From Acinetobacter tandoii DSM 14970 = CIP 107469 (GTDB taxonomy: Bacteria > Pseudomonadota > Gammaproteobacteria > Pseudomonadales > Moraxellaceae): a stretch of 64,000 nt of DNA. The notes below the pieces were generated by a model. That model was not told the DNA's origin. It was given only the letters and a program-made list of their open reading frames with translations, and searched no databases. Positions 48,261-57,685 of the stretch are shown here, piece after piece. The stretch covers positions 62,001 through 126,000 of the forward strand of contig NZ_KE007375.1 in assembly GCF_000400735.1 (NCBI RefSeq). The letters run 5' to 3'. Positions within the stretch are counted from its first letter, which is position 1; every line of letters starts with the position of its first letter. A program made the position numbers and the translations under genes.

Positions 48261-50396
48261 ATGAGTGCAATTCAATACGAAAAAAATGCCGACAATATTG
48301 TCATTTTAACGCTTGATTCAACTGGTCAATCTGCGAACACCATGAATGCCGAGTTCCGTGACTCGCTCGATGAGGCAACTCAGAAACTTAAAGCAGAAAC
48401 AGAACTTTCAGGTGTTATTTTCCGCTCAGCTAAAAAAACTTTTTTTGCAGGCGGTGACCTAGATGAGCTGATTCAAGTTCAGCCTGAACATGCAACTGAG
48501 TTTTTCAATATGGTTGAAAAGCTAAAAGGTCATTTACGCACAATTGAAACGCTAGGCATTCCAGTCGTTGCAGCATTAAATGGCACTGCACTTGGCGGCG
48601 GTTGGGAAATCGCATTAAGTTGCCATCACCGTATTGCAATTAATGACTCGAAAAGCAAATTTGGCCTACCAGAAGTCACTTTAGGTTTGTTACCAGGCGG
48701 CGGCGGTATTGTACGTATGGTACGCCTACTTGGGCTTCAAAATGCGTTTCCATTTTTAATGGAAGGCAAACAGTTCGGTGTCGATAAAGCAAAATCTTTA
48801 GGCTTAATTCATGACACAGCTGAAAATGAACAAGAGCTTTTAGATAAAGCAATTGCTTGGGTAAAAGCGAATCCAAAATCTCAACAGCCTTTTGATGTGA
48901 AAGGTTATAAAATTCCAGGTGGTGACCCAAAAACTCCAGCAGTTGCACAAGTTCTTGCGATTGCACCAGCCATGTTAAGAGATAAAACCAAAGGTTGTTA
49001 CCCTGCCCCTGAAGCGATTATGGCTGCCGCAGTTGAAGGTGCTCAAGTCGATGTCGATACTGCACTGCGTATTGAGTCCCGCTACTTTACTCAGCTTACA
49101 ACAGGTCAAATTTCTAAAAATATGATCGGCACTTTCTGGCATGGTCTAAATGCAATTAAGTTTGGTGCGAGCCGCCCTGCCGACGTTGCAAAATGGCAAG
49201 CCACTAAAGTTGGTGTGTTGGGTGCGGGCATGATGGGTGCGGGCATTGCTTATTCAACAGCCATTAAAGGTATTCCAGTTGTCCTTAAAGATGTCTCAGT
49301 TGAAAATGCGGAGAAAGGCAAAGCATATTCACAAAAGCTTCTTGATAAACGTGTTTCACAAGGCCGCATGACCGCAGAAAAACGTGATCAGGTTTTATCT
49401 CTGATTACGGCTACAACGTCAGCTCAAGATCTTCAAGGCTGTGATTTAATTATTGAAGCGGTATTTGAAAATCAAGAACTCAAAGCGAAAGTCACTCAAG
49501 AAGCCGAACAATACTTAGCGCCTAATGGCGTAATGGCATCAAATACATCAACCCTGCCAATTACAGGTTTAGCTCAAGCAAGTAAGGATGATAAAGCTTT
49601 TATCGGTCTGCATTTCTTTAGCCCTGTCGACAAAATGCAGTTGGTCGAGATTATTAAAGGTAAAAACACCTCTGCAGAGACACTTGCTAAAGCCTACGAT
49701 TTTGTACAACAAATTGGCAAAACTCCGATTGTTGTGAATGACAGCCGTGGTTTCTTTACCAGTCGTGTATTTGGTACGTTCATTCAAGAAGGTATGCGCT
49801 TGCTTGCCGAAGGTGTCCACCCAACGCGTATTGAAATGGCTGCACTGAAAGCTGGTATGCCAGTTGGCCCCCTCGCTATTCAAGATGAAGTATCTTTAAC
49901 ATTAAGCGAACATGTTGCTAGTGAAGCACGCAAAGCTCTACAAGCCGAAGGAAAAGATTTACCCAAAACTTCTGTAGATGAAGTGGTTCACACCATGATT
50001 CATGAGTTAAACCGTAAAGGTAAAGCTGCTGGAGCTGGTTTTTATGAATATCCAGAAAATGGCAAAAAGCATCTATGGGAAGGCTTAAACCGTTGGAAAA
50101 AAGATCATGATATTTCTGAACAAGATATGATTGATCGCATTCTGTTTGTACAGGCCTTAGATACTTTACGTTGTTATGAAGAAGGCGTATTGGAGTCTGT
50201 AATTGATGCCAATGTCGGTTCTATCTTTGGGATTGGTTATGCACCTTGGACTGGGGGAGCGATCCAATTCCTAAATCAGTATGGTATTGATAAAGCAGAA
50301 AAACGCGCAGAAGAATTAGCTGCCAAATATGGTGAACGTTTTAATCCACCACAAAGTTTAAGAGATAAAGCTCAACGCAACGAACTTATTCAATAA
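48261..50396 (+). CDS. multifunctional enoyl-CoA hydratase / 3-hydroxyacyl-CoA dehydrogenase
   Basis: 711 aa, FadB/FadJ-type. The N-terminal crotonase domain has the oxyanion-hole block ALNGTALGGGWEIALSC and GLPEVTLGLLPGGGG with the catalytic Glu. The Rossmann domain starts VGVLGAGMMGAGIAY at about residue 320, with HFFSPVDKMQLVEI carrying the dehydrogenase His. The C-terminal domain ends with the thiolase-contacting region. Forms the alpha-subunit of a trifunctional-like complex with the preceding thiolase. Intact and full length. Confidence 0.94.
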   Translation: MSAIQYEKNADNIVILTLDSTGQSANTMNAEFRDSLDEATQKLKAETELSGVIFRSAKKTFFAGGDLDELIQVQPEHATEFFNMVEKLKGHLRTIETLGIPVVAALNGTALGGGWEIALSCHHRIAINDSKSKFGLPEVTLGLLPGGGGIVRMVRLLGLQNAFPFLMEGKQFGVDKAKSLGLIHDTAENEQELLDKAIAWVKANPKSQQPFDVKGYKIPGGDPKTPAVAQVLAIAPAMLRDKTKGCYPAPEAIMAAAVEGAQVDVDTALRIESRYFTQLTTGQISKNMIGTFWHGLNAIKFGASRPADVAKWQATKVGVLGAGMMGAGIAYSTAIKGIPVVLKDVSVENAEKGKAYSQKLLDKRVSQGRMTAEKRDQVLSLITATTSAQDLQGCDLIIEAVFENQELKAKVTQEAEQYLAPNGVMASNTSTLPITGLAQASKDDKAFIGLHFFSPVDKMQLVEIIKGKNTSAETLAKAYDFVQQIGKTPIVVNDSRGFFTSRVFGTFIQEGMRLLAEGVHPTRIEMAALKAGMPVGPLAIQDEVSLTLSEHVASEARKALQAEGKDLPKTSVDEVVHTMIHELNRKGKAAGAGFYEYPENGKKHLWEGLNRWKKDHDISEQDMIDRILFVQALDTLRCYEEGVLESVIDANVGSIFGIGYAPWTGGAIQFLNQYGIDKAEKRAEELAAKYGERFNPPQSLRDKAQRNELIQ

Positions 50397-50568
50397 TTCT
50401 TCTATCGATAAACGCTGGTTTGGGAACCCTCTTCCAAATCAGCTACATCTCATAAGCTAAAATAAGAACAATTAAGCTTTTTATAAAATTTGGTCTGTAT
50501 CCACTCTATTTTATGTTATAAAGTTACATAATTTTAAAAGTTTCTTTTTATCCATTGGGTTATTTGTT

Positions 50569-50847
50569 ATGTCAGACAATACTTCTCCTGAAAAATCCCC
50601 ATGGGGTTGGAAGGCCCTGATTATTGCCACAATTTTAAGTATTATTTTTCTGGTTGTTTTTTATTTAGCGATGCAGCATGAACCTGACTATATGCCAGGT
50701 AAGCAACGCGAAGCTCGTGCGGCCCAAGCCAGCAGTGCACCAGTAGAACACCAGATGGACATGAGTGCCGAAGAACACAATATGACGGCTGAAGAACATG
50801 CTGCCATGACGGAGTCCTCAGCATCTACAGCTCATCACGGACATTGA
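50569..50847 (+). CDS. small membrane-anchored His/Met-rich protein
   Basis: 92 aa: one membrane helix at about 15-35 (WKALIIATILSIIFLVVFYLAM), then a periplasmic or cytoplasmic tail with two HNMTAEEH-like repeats and a HHGH end. Met/His-rich tails of this kind often bind copper or other metals, but no known family is recognised, so metal binding is inference. A terminator follows at once. Confidence 0.75.
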   Translation: MSDNTSPEKSPWGWKALIIATILSIIFLVVFYLAMQHEPDYMPGKQREARAAQASSAPVEHQMDMSAEEHNMTAEEHAAMTESSASTAHHGH

Positions 50848-50853
50848 GCAATA

Positions 50854-50884
50854 AAAAGCCATCTCTCAGAAGATGGCTTTTTTA
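50854..50884. terminator. intrinsic terminator between convergent genes
   Basis: AAAAGCCATCT, loop CTCAGA, AGATGGCTTTT; perfect 11-bp stem with T-runs on both strands. It serves the 92-aa gene and perhaps the convergent GNAT gene. Confidence 0.9.
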
Positions 50885-50903
50885 TGCCTGAAATTTAGGA
50901 TTT

Positions 50904-51335
50904 TTAGCCCTGTGCAAGCAAAGACATCTGCATATCAATATGTGGAATGCCACAATCCATATACGCTTCTCCACAGACTTGAAAGCCTAAAGCTTGGTAA
51001 AAAGACATTGCATGCACTTGAGAAGAAAGTTGCAGTAAAGGACGTTGTTGGATCTGTGCTTGCTGGATAATCTCTTGCATCAAAAGCTTGCCAATCCCTT
51101 GTCCACGATACGATGCCAATACTGCTACACGACCGATACTGTGATTTGGCAATAAACGTGCCGTCGCAATCGCTTGTTCCCCATCAAATACTACAAAATG
51201 CTGTGAAACCTCATCCTGTGTATCCCACTCGTCGGCCGCAGCAATCTGCTGTTCCTGAATAAACACCTGTTCACGGATCGGTTTTGCATCTGACTGCAAT
51301 TCAGCCCAAGTCCCTGTCCGAATCTGTAGTGTCAT
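50904..51335 (-). CDS. GNAT family N-acetyltransferase
   Basis: 143 aa. The acetyl-CoA pyrophosphate-binding loop is visible in IGRVAVLASYRGQGIGKLLMQE (motif A with R-x2-G-x-G). The N-terminal REQVFIQEQQIAAADEWD matches the ElaA/YjcF-like branch. The acceptor substrate is unknown. It lies 31 bases downstream of the methyltransferase gene on the same strand and may be co-transcribed. Confidence 0.9.
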   Translation of the reverse strand: MTLQIRTGTWAELQSDAKPIREQVFIQEQQIAAADEWDTQDEVSQHFVVFDGEQAIATARLLPNHSIGRVAVLASYRGQGIGKLLMQEIIQQAQIQQRPLLQLSSQVHAMSFYQALGFQVCGEAYMDCGIPHIDMQMSLLAQG

Positions 51336-51366
51336 ATCTCTGTCCTATTTATTTAGCTCAATATAC

Positions 51367-52590
51367 TTAGCATTTCGAACCAATATCTTGTTGATCCCAT
51401 TGATTATTTAACAGCAACTCCAAGGAGTGTTTTTGAATGCCATACATATTTTTTAAAGCCTCAATTTGCGCCAATACCGCAGTATCAGGTGCAATAAAAT
51501 CGGCACGTTTGGTGGCTAAGATCATTTTATTTTTGCTGGTATGTTCTAAAGCAACAAATTCAAAGACTTTAGCTTCATAACCATAGGCTTTTAACAGCAA
51601 TGCACGAATAGTATCTGTCAGCATTTCTGCCTGTTGTCCCGCGTGAATACCAAAGTGCAACATCGGCTTCAATACTTCTGGACTTTTTAGTTGAGGACGT
51701 AATTCCTTATGGCAGCACGGCGCGCACATAATCATCTGCGCATTTAAGCGAATCCCTGTATGAATGGCAAAATCGGTTGCCACATCACAAGCATGCAGTG
51801 CAATCATCACATCTAAACGCTCAGGCTGATAAGTTCGGACGTCACCTTGGAAAAAATCCAGTTGGTTAAAGCCTGAAGCCTCTGCCACATGTTGACAGAA
51901 CTGCACCATCTTTTCATTCAACTCAACGCCTGTTACAAATGGAACCTGCTGTTGCTTCGCCAAATAATCATATAAGGCAAAGGTCAAATAACCTTTCCCC
52001 GAACCAAAATCAACCACATGCAACGCTTGATCTTGATTGGGAAGTTGCATCAAAGCCCCTGAAAAAATTTCCACGAATTTATTAATCTGTTTCCATTTAC
52101 GCGCCATGCTTGGAATAATCTGGCTTTGAGCATCGGTAATGCCTAAATGCTGCAAAAATACACTTTCTTGCTCCACAAAACGATGTTTGCTTCGATCATG
52201 TGCTTGGGTTGCCCGAGCTTCATTTTTTGCCGTTGCTGTTTTCTGAGTAATGGTTAGTAAATCTTTTTTCTTGTTGCGCTTGAGTTGTACATCTTGAGTC
52301 GATGCAAACAAATTGCCCTGCTTACAACAGGCCAAATGTTCCGCAATGATTTGCATAGCATCTGAGATTGGGTAATTTTTAGTGACATCTTGAGTTTTAT
52401 GCCGGTATAAAACATTCAAGACAGGTTGCTGTTGTAGTTCAATCAGGCGGAAAGTCATTTTTTCTAACTGTTGCATTTCCCCCTTGTATTGGCTCAAGAT
52501 TAAACGCTCAAAACTTTGTGTTTCAAGTGCTTGCTGCACAGCATCGAGAAACTGTTGTTCCTGAGCAGAAGGAGAAGTCGAGTCAGACAT
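51367..52590 (-). CDS. SAM-dependent methyltransferase (PF13679-like)
   Basis: 407 aa. The Rossmann methyltransferase domain shows VVDFGSGKGYLTFALYDYL (motif I) at about 190-208, TGVELNEKMVQFC (motif II) and MIALHACDVATDFAIHTG (motif IV), and MCAPCCHKELRPQL, a Cys-Cys-His pattern found in the Methyltransf_32 family related to eukaryotic tRNA methyltransferase TRMT13. The substrate in bacteria is not established. The N-terminal ~170 residues are helical and charged. Confidence 0.87.
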   Translation of the reverse strand: MSDSTSPSAQEQQFLDAVQQALETQSFERLILSQYKGEMQQLEKMTFRLIELQQQPVLNVLYRHKTQDVTKNYPISDAMQIIAEHLACCKQGNLFASTQDVQLKRNKKKDLLTITQKTATAKNEARATQAHDRSKHRFVEQESVFLQHLGITDAQSQIIPSMARKWKQINKFVEIFSGALMQLPNQDQALHVVDFGSGKGYLTFALYDYLAKQQQVPFVTGVELNEKMVQFCQHVAEASGFNQLDFFQGDVRTYQPERLDVMIALHACDVATDFAIHTGIRLNAQMIMCAPCCHKELRPQLKSPEVLKPMLHFGIHAGQQAEMLTDTIRALLLKAYGYEAKVFEFVALEHTSKNKMILATKRADFIAPDTAVLAQIEALKNMYGIQKHSLELLLNNQWDQQDIGSKC

Positions 52591-52692
52591 ACAATAAACC
52601 TAATCAAATTTGCGACTAAATTTTAAAGCGTCTTACACGAAAAGCAAAATTGAATTACTATACATTTGTATTTTTAATAAAAAGCAGCCGCT

Positions 52693-53334
52693 ATGACCGC
52701 TCCCCATACGCAAGATTATCATCCAACCGAAGAGCAGTTTAATGTGTGGAGCCATGCGCTCGGTGCAATCCTTGCCTGTATCGGCACTATACTGTTGGTA
52801 ATTAAGGGGGCATCATTAAGTACGGGACAATGGATTGGTCTTTGGGTCTATGGTTTCAGTATGATTCTGCTGTTTACGGGTTCCACGCTGTATCACATGG
52901 CGCAGACCTACGAAAAACGTTTTTGGCTAAAAAAACTCGATCACACCGCCATTTATTATTTGATTGCTGGGACTTATACCCCTTTTCTCTCGATTGCAAT
53001 TCCAACCGAAAAAGCCCACAACTTACTGATTGCACTTTGGGTGATTGCATTGCTTGGAACACTTTTCAAGTTAATCTTCATTCATCGTTTCCAGAAAGTT
53101 TCGTTAATTGCCTACTTGGTTATGGGCTGGCTTGCTGTGTTATTAGTCAATGATATGCAACGTTATTTATCTTCAGACGCGCTCTTTTGGCTGGTTTTTG
53201 GGGGGCTGGCTTATACAGTCGGAGCATTGTTTTATGCATTAAAACGGGTAAGATATACCCATGCGATCTGGCATGTATTTGTACTGATAGGCGCTGGATC
53301 ACACTTCCTCGCGATCTATCTGTACGTGATTTAA
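52693..53334 (+). CDS. hemolysin III / TrhA family (PAQR) membrane protein
   Basis: 213 aa with seven membrane segments. The family pattern is EEQFNVWSHALGAILACIGT (Ser and His of the metal site), GSTLYHMAQTYEKRFWLKKLDHTAIYYLIAGTYTPF and the C-terminal HAIWHVFVLIGAGSHFLAIYL. TrhA proteins maintain membrane energetics and lipid homeostasis in E. coli; true hemolytic activity is doubtful. Single gene, divergent from the methyltransferase gene. Confidence 0.92.
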   Translation: MTAPHTQDYHPTEEQFNVWSHALGAILACIGTILLVIKGASLSTGQWIGLWVYGFSMILLFTGSTLYHMAQTYEKRFWLKKLDHTAIYYLIAGTYTPFLSIAIPTEKAHNLLIALWVIALLGTLFKLIFIHRFQKVSLIAYLVMGWLAVLLVNDMQRYLSSDALFWLVFGGLAYTVGALFYALKRVRYTHAIWHVFVLIGAGSHFLAIYLYVI

Positions 53335-53478
53335 TCGGCTTCTCTCGAGTTTTAGTGACCCTAAAAGAGTAGATGTGAGTTCGATTTTCCGTTGTTTTTT
53401 TAAGAAATTACGCCTTTTTTAAAAAGATTACGCTTTTAAAACTAAGTTCTTTTAATTTTAGTAAGTGTAAGGTTATCC

Positions 53479-54789
53479 ATGGCGTCATCAACTACAGCTA
53501 CAGTAGAAGTAGCAACTAATTCAAAATTTCGTGTACTTACCGCTAGTCTGGTAGGTACCACTATCGAGTTCTTCGATTTTTATATTTACGCGACTGCTGC
53601 GGTCATTATTTTTCCACATCTGTTCTTCCCTGCAAGTACAGATCCGATGACCGCCACTATTCAGTCACTGGCGACCTTTGCCATTGCCTTTATTGCACGT
53701 CCAATTGGTGCAGCCCTGTTTGGTCATTTAGGTGACCGGATTGGACGAAAAGCCACCTTGGTTGCAGCACTACTCACCATGGGAATTTCTACGGTCTGTA
53801 TCGGCTTATTACCCACCTATGCCCAAATTGGTATTGTCGCTCCATTGCTCTTAGCCCTTTGCCGTTTGGGGCAAGGTCTTGGTTTAGGCGGTGAATGGTC
53901 GGGTGCAGTATTATTGGCAACAGAAAATGCCCCTGAAGGCAAGCGTGCATGGTATGGCATGTTCCCACAGTTGGGTGCACCAATCGGTTTTATCTTAGCA
54001 ACAGGTTCATTCTTGACCCTCGGTGCATTGATGTCTGAACAAGACTTTATGCAATGGGGCTGGCGTATTCCATTTATTGCCAGTGCTATTTTGGTAATTG
54101 TAGGTCTATGGATTCGTCTTAAATTGCACGAAACGCCAGCTTTCCAAAAGGTGTTGGATAAGCAAAAAGAAGTCAACGTGCCTTTTAAAGAAGTCATGAC
54201 CAAACATTTGCCAATGTTGGTTCTAGGGACTATTGCAGCGATATGTACTTTTGTCGTGTTCTATCTAACAACCGTATTTGCACTTAACTGGGGAACCACA
54301 AAACTTGGCTATTCACGCGCTGAATTCTTAGAATTACAATTGATTGCAACACTTTGTTTTGCTGCTTTTATTCCACTTTCTGCGGTTTTGGCAGAAAAAT
54401 TTGGACGTAAAACCACGTCTATTGCCGTCTGCGTACTTTCAGCCTTATTTGGTTTAGTTTTCTCAAGCATGCTCGAATCTGGCAATACCTTTGTCGTGTT
54501 CTTATTCTTGTGTATAGGTTTAGCCATTATGGGCTTAACTTATGGCCCAATTGGGACTGTGTTGTCTGAGATTTTCCCAACTTCTGTGCGCTATACAGGC
54601 TCTGCTTTAACCTTTAACTTAGCGGGTATTTTCGGTGCTTCTTTTGCGCCACTGATTGCCACTAAACTCGCAACAACTTATGGATTATATGCTGTGGGTT
54701 ACTACCTCACGGCGGCTTCTATTCTTTCATTGCTGGCATTCCTTGCTATTCGTGAAACTAAAAATGATGATGTAAATAATCAAGTTTAA
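53479..54789 (+). CDS. MHS-family MFS transporter
   Basis: 436 aa, twelve membrane segments. The metabolite:H+ symporter branch is shown by SLVGTTIEFFDFYIYATAAVI in TM1, FGHLGDRIGRKATL (MFS loop 2-3 motif), GLGLGGEWSGAVLLATENAP and GWRIPFIASAILV. Relatives are ShiA, ProP and YhjE; the substrate (organic acid, shikimate or osmolyte) cannot be told. It is a single gene with a terminator at 54824. Confidence 0.9.
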   Translation: MASSTTATVEVATNSKFRVLTASLVGTTIEFFDFYIYATAAVIIFPHLFFPASTDPMTATIQSLATFAIAFIARPIGAALFGHLGDRIGRKATLVAALLTMGISTVCIGLLPTYAQIGIVAPLLLALCRLGQGLGLGGEWSGAVLLATENAPEGKRAWYGMFPQLGAPIGFILATGSFLTLGALMSEQDFMQWGWRIPFIASAILVIVGLWIRLKLHETPAFQKVLDKQKEVNVPFKEVMTKHLPMLVLGTIAAICTFVVFYLTTVFALNWGTTKLGYSRAEFLELQLIATLCFAAFIPLSAVLAEKFGRKTTSIAVCVLSALFGLVFSSMLESGNTFVVFLFLCIGLAIMGLTYGPIGTVLSEIFPTSVRYTGSALTFNLAGIFGASFAPLIATKLATTYGLYAVGYYLTAASILSLLAFLAIRETKNDDVNNQV

Positions 54790-54823
54790 TCACAATTACA
54801 CCCGATAAAATCTTAAAATGATG

Positions 54824-54861
54824 AAAAGCCCTCAATCCTTACAAAGTTTGAGGGCTTTTTT
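54824..54861 (+). terminator. intrinsic terminator of the MHS transporter gene
   Basis: AAAAGCCCTCAA, 12-base loop, TTGAGGGCTTTT, T-run; perfect 12-bp stem. Confidence 0.9.
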
Positions 54862-54895
54862 ATGCGAATACAGAGATGACTTCTAAAATCTTAAA

Positions 54896-55909
54896 TTAAA
54901 CCAATTCAATAATATCAATGGTGGGTGGAACGCGAAATCGAAATGGAACACCGACCATTCCAGTACCGACTGTCACAAACACATCAGCATGTTCATGGTT
55001 ATACAGTCCTCGTTTATGTCCGAGAATAGAGACTTTTTTCATCACATAATCAGTTAACCATGGTAATTCCACTTGTCCACCATGGGTATGCCCCGACAAC
55101 ATCAAAGGACGATTCGGAAGTTTGGGTACCATATCAACTGTATCTGGGTTGTGAGAGAGAATGACCCACGGTTTGTCTTGGGGTAAATCTGGCAGATAAC
55201 GCATATCGGCTTTTCCTGCCCACAAATCTCCAACGCCAATGAGGCGAAATTCTTCAAATTCGACAATCTGCCCCTCAATATCAATGACATCATTCACACT
55301 GAGTGCATGGCTCAATAAAGCCTGTATCGGCGGACCAGGATATTGCTCATCATGATTTCCATATACAGAATAAACAGGAGCTTGAATTTTTTTTAAGGGC
55401 GCCAATTCATCAGCCAAAGTATCTTCTGGTTCATATGTCCAATCCCCTGCCACCACCACCAAATCTGGCTGCTGCTGATTGATTTTCTCGACTATAATTT
55501 TGAGTTGTCGTTCATGTCCTGAAAACAAACCGATATGTAAATCAGCCACCAAGGCTATTTTCACAGGCTTTTGAATGCGACTTCCAGCATCCAACTGATA
55601 TCGTGTGGTTTTGACTTGAACACAATGTGGCTCTACAAAGCGTGCATAAAGTAAAATGATACTCAGCAAGAATACAAACCCTGCTTCATGTAACGAATAA
55701 TAGCCACTCCAGCCAGCATAAAGACTAAATACAGCCAAAGGCCAGAGTAAATAAGACAAATAAAACGCAAGTAAATGCACAAATGCTTTAAATGGATGGA
55801 TCGTTTCTGTATGCGACTGGCTATGCCATGCCTGTGCAATTGCCCAAAATGCAATCAACACGAAACTTCCATAAAAAACGTAAATCATTGAGTCTGTTGT
55901 CAATATCAT
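54896..55909 (-). CDS. membrane metallophosphoesterase (YkuE/YaeI-like)
   Basis: 337 aa. N-terminal membrane segments (about 1-110) precede a calcineurin-like phosphoesterase domain: LVADLHIGLFSGHE (D-x-H), VVVAGDWTYEPED (GDx2), VYGNHDEQY (GNHD) and LMLSGHTHGGQVELPW (GHTHGGQ), giving a full two-metal site. Relatives act on phospholipid headgroups or nucleotides; the substrate is not known here. ATG 55909 was chosen (GAG just upstream), with an ATG at 55888 also possible. Confidence 0.9.
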   Translation of the reverse strand: MILTTDSMIYVFYGSFVLIAFWAIAQAWHSQSHTETIHPFKAFVHLLAFYLSYLLWPLAVFSLYAGWSGYYSLHEAGFVFLLSIILLYARFVEPHCVQVKTTRYQLDAGSRIQKPVKIALVADLHIGLFSGHERQLKIIVEKINQQQPDLVVVAGDWTYEPEDTLADELAPLKKIQAPVYSVYGNHDEQYPGPPIQALLSHALSVNDVIDIEGQIVEFEEFRLIGVGDLWAGKADMRYLPDLPQDKPWVILSHNPDTVDMVPKLPNRPLMLSGHTHGGQVELPWLTDYVMKKVSILGHKRGLYNHEHADVFVTVGTGMVGVPFRFRVPPTIDIIELV

Positions 55910-56045
55910 TACTCACTATACCAATTACTAATTCTCTATTTTTATTTATCTTTTCATAGCTGACAATTATACTCAAACCAAATCTAGCGATCATAATAGT
56001 GTGATGAGTATAATAGACCCGAACAATCACGTCGTGCAGCGTCAG

Positions 56046-57644
56046 ATGTCTGTCGTTAAAAAGAAGACCTCATCCAAGGCAGTAATTTTACTTTGTAGCA
56101 GTTTATTATTCGGTTTGCCTGCTTGCTCGACTCTCCCCCAATATACGCCACAACCTGTAGTCAATTCATTTGATATTGACACTTCTCATACATCATTAGC
56201 CAAAATTATTGATCCACTCCGTGAACAAAATCCGAATTTAACTGGTTTTCATGTCCTGAATGATCCCTTGGAGGCTTTGGCTGCACGGATTCACTTAATC
56301 GAACGTGCCGAAAAAACCTTAGATTTACAATATTATATTTGGGACAACGATAAAATTGGTGCCATCGCTTTGCATGCGATTATTCAGGCGGCTGATCGTG
56401 GCGTCAAAGTTCGCATGCTCATAGATGACAATAATGCGGGCAAAATGGAAGGCATTTATTTAGCATTAGCACAGCACCGCAATATCGATGTCAAACTGTA
56501 CAATCCTTATGGTTTCCGTAATTTCCGTGCGATGGATATCTTGCTGGATTTAAAACGTGTCAATCGACGCATGCACAATAAGAGCTTTATTGCCGACAAT
56601 CAAATTGCGCTGATTGGCGGACGTAATATGAGTAATCAATATTATAATGTCAGTGATCATTATCAGTTTTCTGATGTAGATGTCATGTTGGTCGGCACAG
56701 CTACGGATGAAATTGCATCATCTTTTGATGAATACTGGAATGATGCTTATGCCTATCCGGTCAATCAAATTGTTGACCCACAAAAATACACCTTACGCTA
56801 TGAAGGTTTAAAACAACAAGTCACCGAACACTATGCCGATACTGCGGTACAAAATTACCTCGATTTAGCCAATCGCTCACAAGCTTTTGAGCAATGGCTG
56901 GATCATAGTATTAAGTTTGACTGGGTCAAAGCCAAAGTCGTGAAAGATTCTCCCAACAAAACACGTGATAAAGCGACACCAGAAGATTACTTGAATCACC
57001 AACTCATTTCGTATTTAGAAACGCCAAACTCAAGTTTAGACATTGTTTCCGCTTATTTTGTTCCTGAAAAAAAAGGGGCAGATGTTCTCGAAAAAATTTC
57101 GCAAAAAGGGGTTCAGGTTCGAGTATTGACCAATTCCTTCATTGCCAATGACGTGGCTTTGGTACATGCCTTTTACGGAAAATATCGCCAAGACCTTTTA
57201 GAAAACGGCGTACAAATGTATGAGTTTCTGGCGGCCCCTGAACAAGAAAACTGGTATCGCAATACTGAAGAGCTTTCACAAAAAGCCAAAATTAGTTTAA
57301 GAGGGCTCAGCCACTCTAGCTTACATGCGAAAATGTTAGCGATTGATGAAAGCCAAGTGTTTATTGGTTCTTTTAATTTTGATCCACGTTCAGCATATCT
57401 CAATACCGAGATTGGGGTGATTTTAAATAGTCCGCCTTTGGCCAAAGCAGTACATGAAACCATGGACCAAAATCTGTCGAAATACGCCTATAAACTGGTT
57501 TTAGATGCCAATAATAAAATTAATTGGCAACTGACCCACCCTAATGGAAATGTTAAAACTTACACGACAGAACCTAAAATGAAGTGGTGGCACAAAGTAG
57601 GAGTTAAGTTTATTTCTTGGTTACCTGTAGAAGGCTTTATGTAA
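56046..57644 (+). CDS. phospholipase D family lipoprotein (cardiolipin synthase C-like)
   Basis: 532 aa from ATG 56046, which gives a signal with lipobox LPAC and lipidated Cys27; a GTG at 56001 adds 15 residues ahead of it. Two HKD motifs are complete: HNKSFIADNQIALIGG and HAKMLAIDESQVFIGS, in the order seen in ClsC/YmdC. The expected reaction is phosphatidyl transfer between phospholipids at the membrane. The plsC-like gene is convergent, so both lie in a lipid-metabolism neighbourhood. Confidence 0.9.
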   Translation: MSVVKKKTSSKAVILLCSSLLFGLPACSTLPQYTPQPVVNSFDIDTSHTSLAKIIDPLREQNPNLTGFHVLNDPLEALAARIHLIERAEKTLDLQYYIWDNDKIGAIALHAIIQAADRGVKVRMLIDDNNAGKMEGIYLALAQHRNIDVKLYNPYGFRNFRAMDILLDLKRVNRRMHNKSFIADNQIALIGGRNMSNQYYNVSDHYQFSDVDVMLVGTATDEIASSFDEYWNDAYAYPVNQIVDPQKYTLRYEGLKQQVTEHYADTAVQNYLDLANRSQAFEQWLDHSIKFDWVKAKVVKDSPNKTRDKATPEDYLNHQLISYLETPNSSLDIVSAYFVPEKKGADVLEKISQKGVQVRVLTNSFIANDVALVHAFYGKYRQDLLENGVQMYEFLAAPEQENWYRNTEELSQKAKISLRGLSHSSLHAKMLAIDESQVFIGSFNFDPRSAYLNTEIGVILNSPPLAKAVHETMDQNLSKYAYKLVLDANNKINWQLTHPNGNVKTYTTEPKMKWWHKVGVKFISWLPVEGFM

Positions 57645-57655
57645 GACCCTTGTTT

Positions 57656-57685
57656 CCAACTGTGCTTAAATCAAAGCACGGTTGG
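57656..57685. repeat. 12-bp inverted repeat between convergent lipid genes
   Basis: CCAACTGTGCTT, loop AAATCA, AAGCACGGTTGG (one wobble pair). It overlaps the stop of the acyltransferase gene. No T-run follows on either strand, so a terminator role is uncertain. Confidence 0.5.

Noticed and set aside
57656-57685. Terminator for the phospholipase D-type and acyltransferase genes.
   Set aside because: The stem is good but no T-run follows on either strand, so it is listed only as an inverted repeat.
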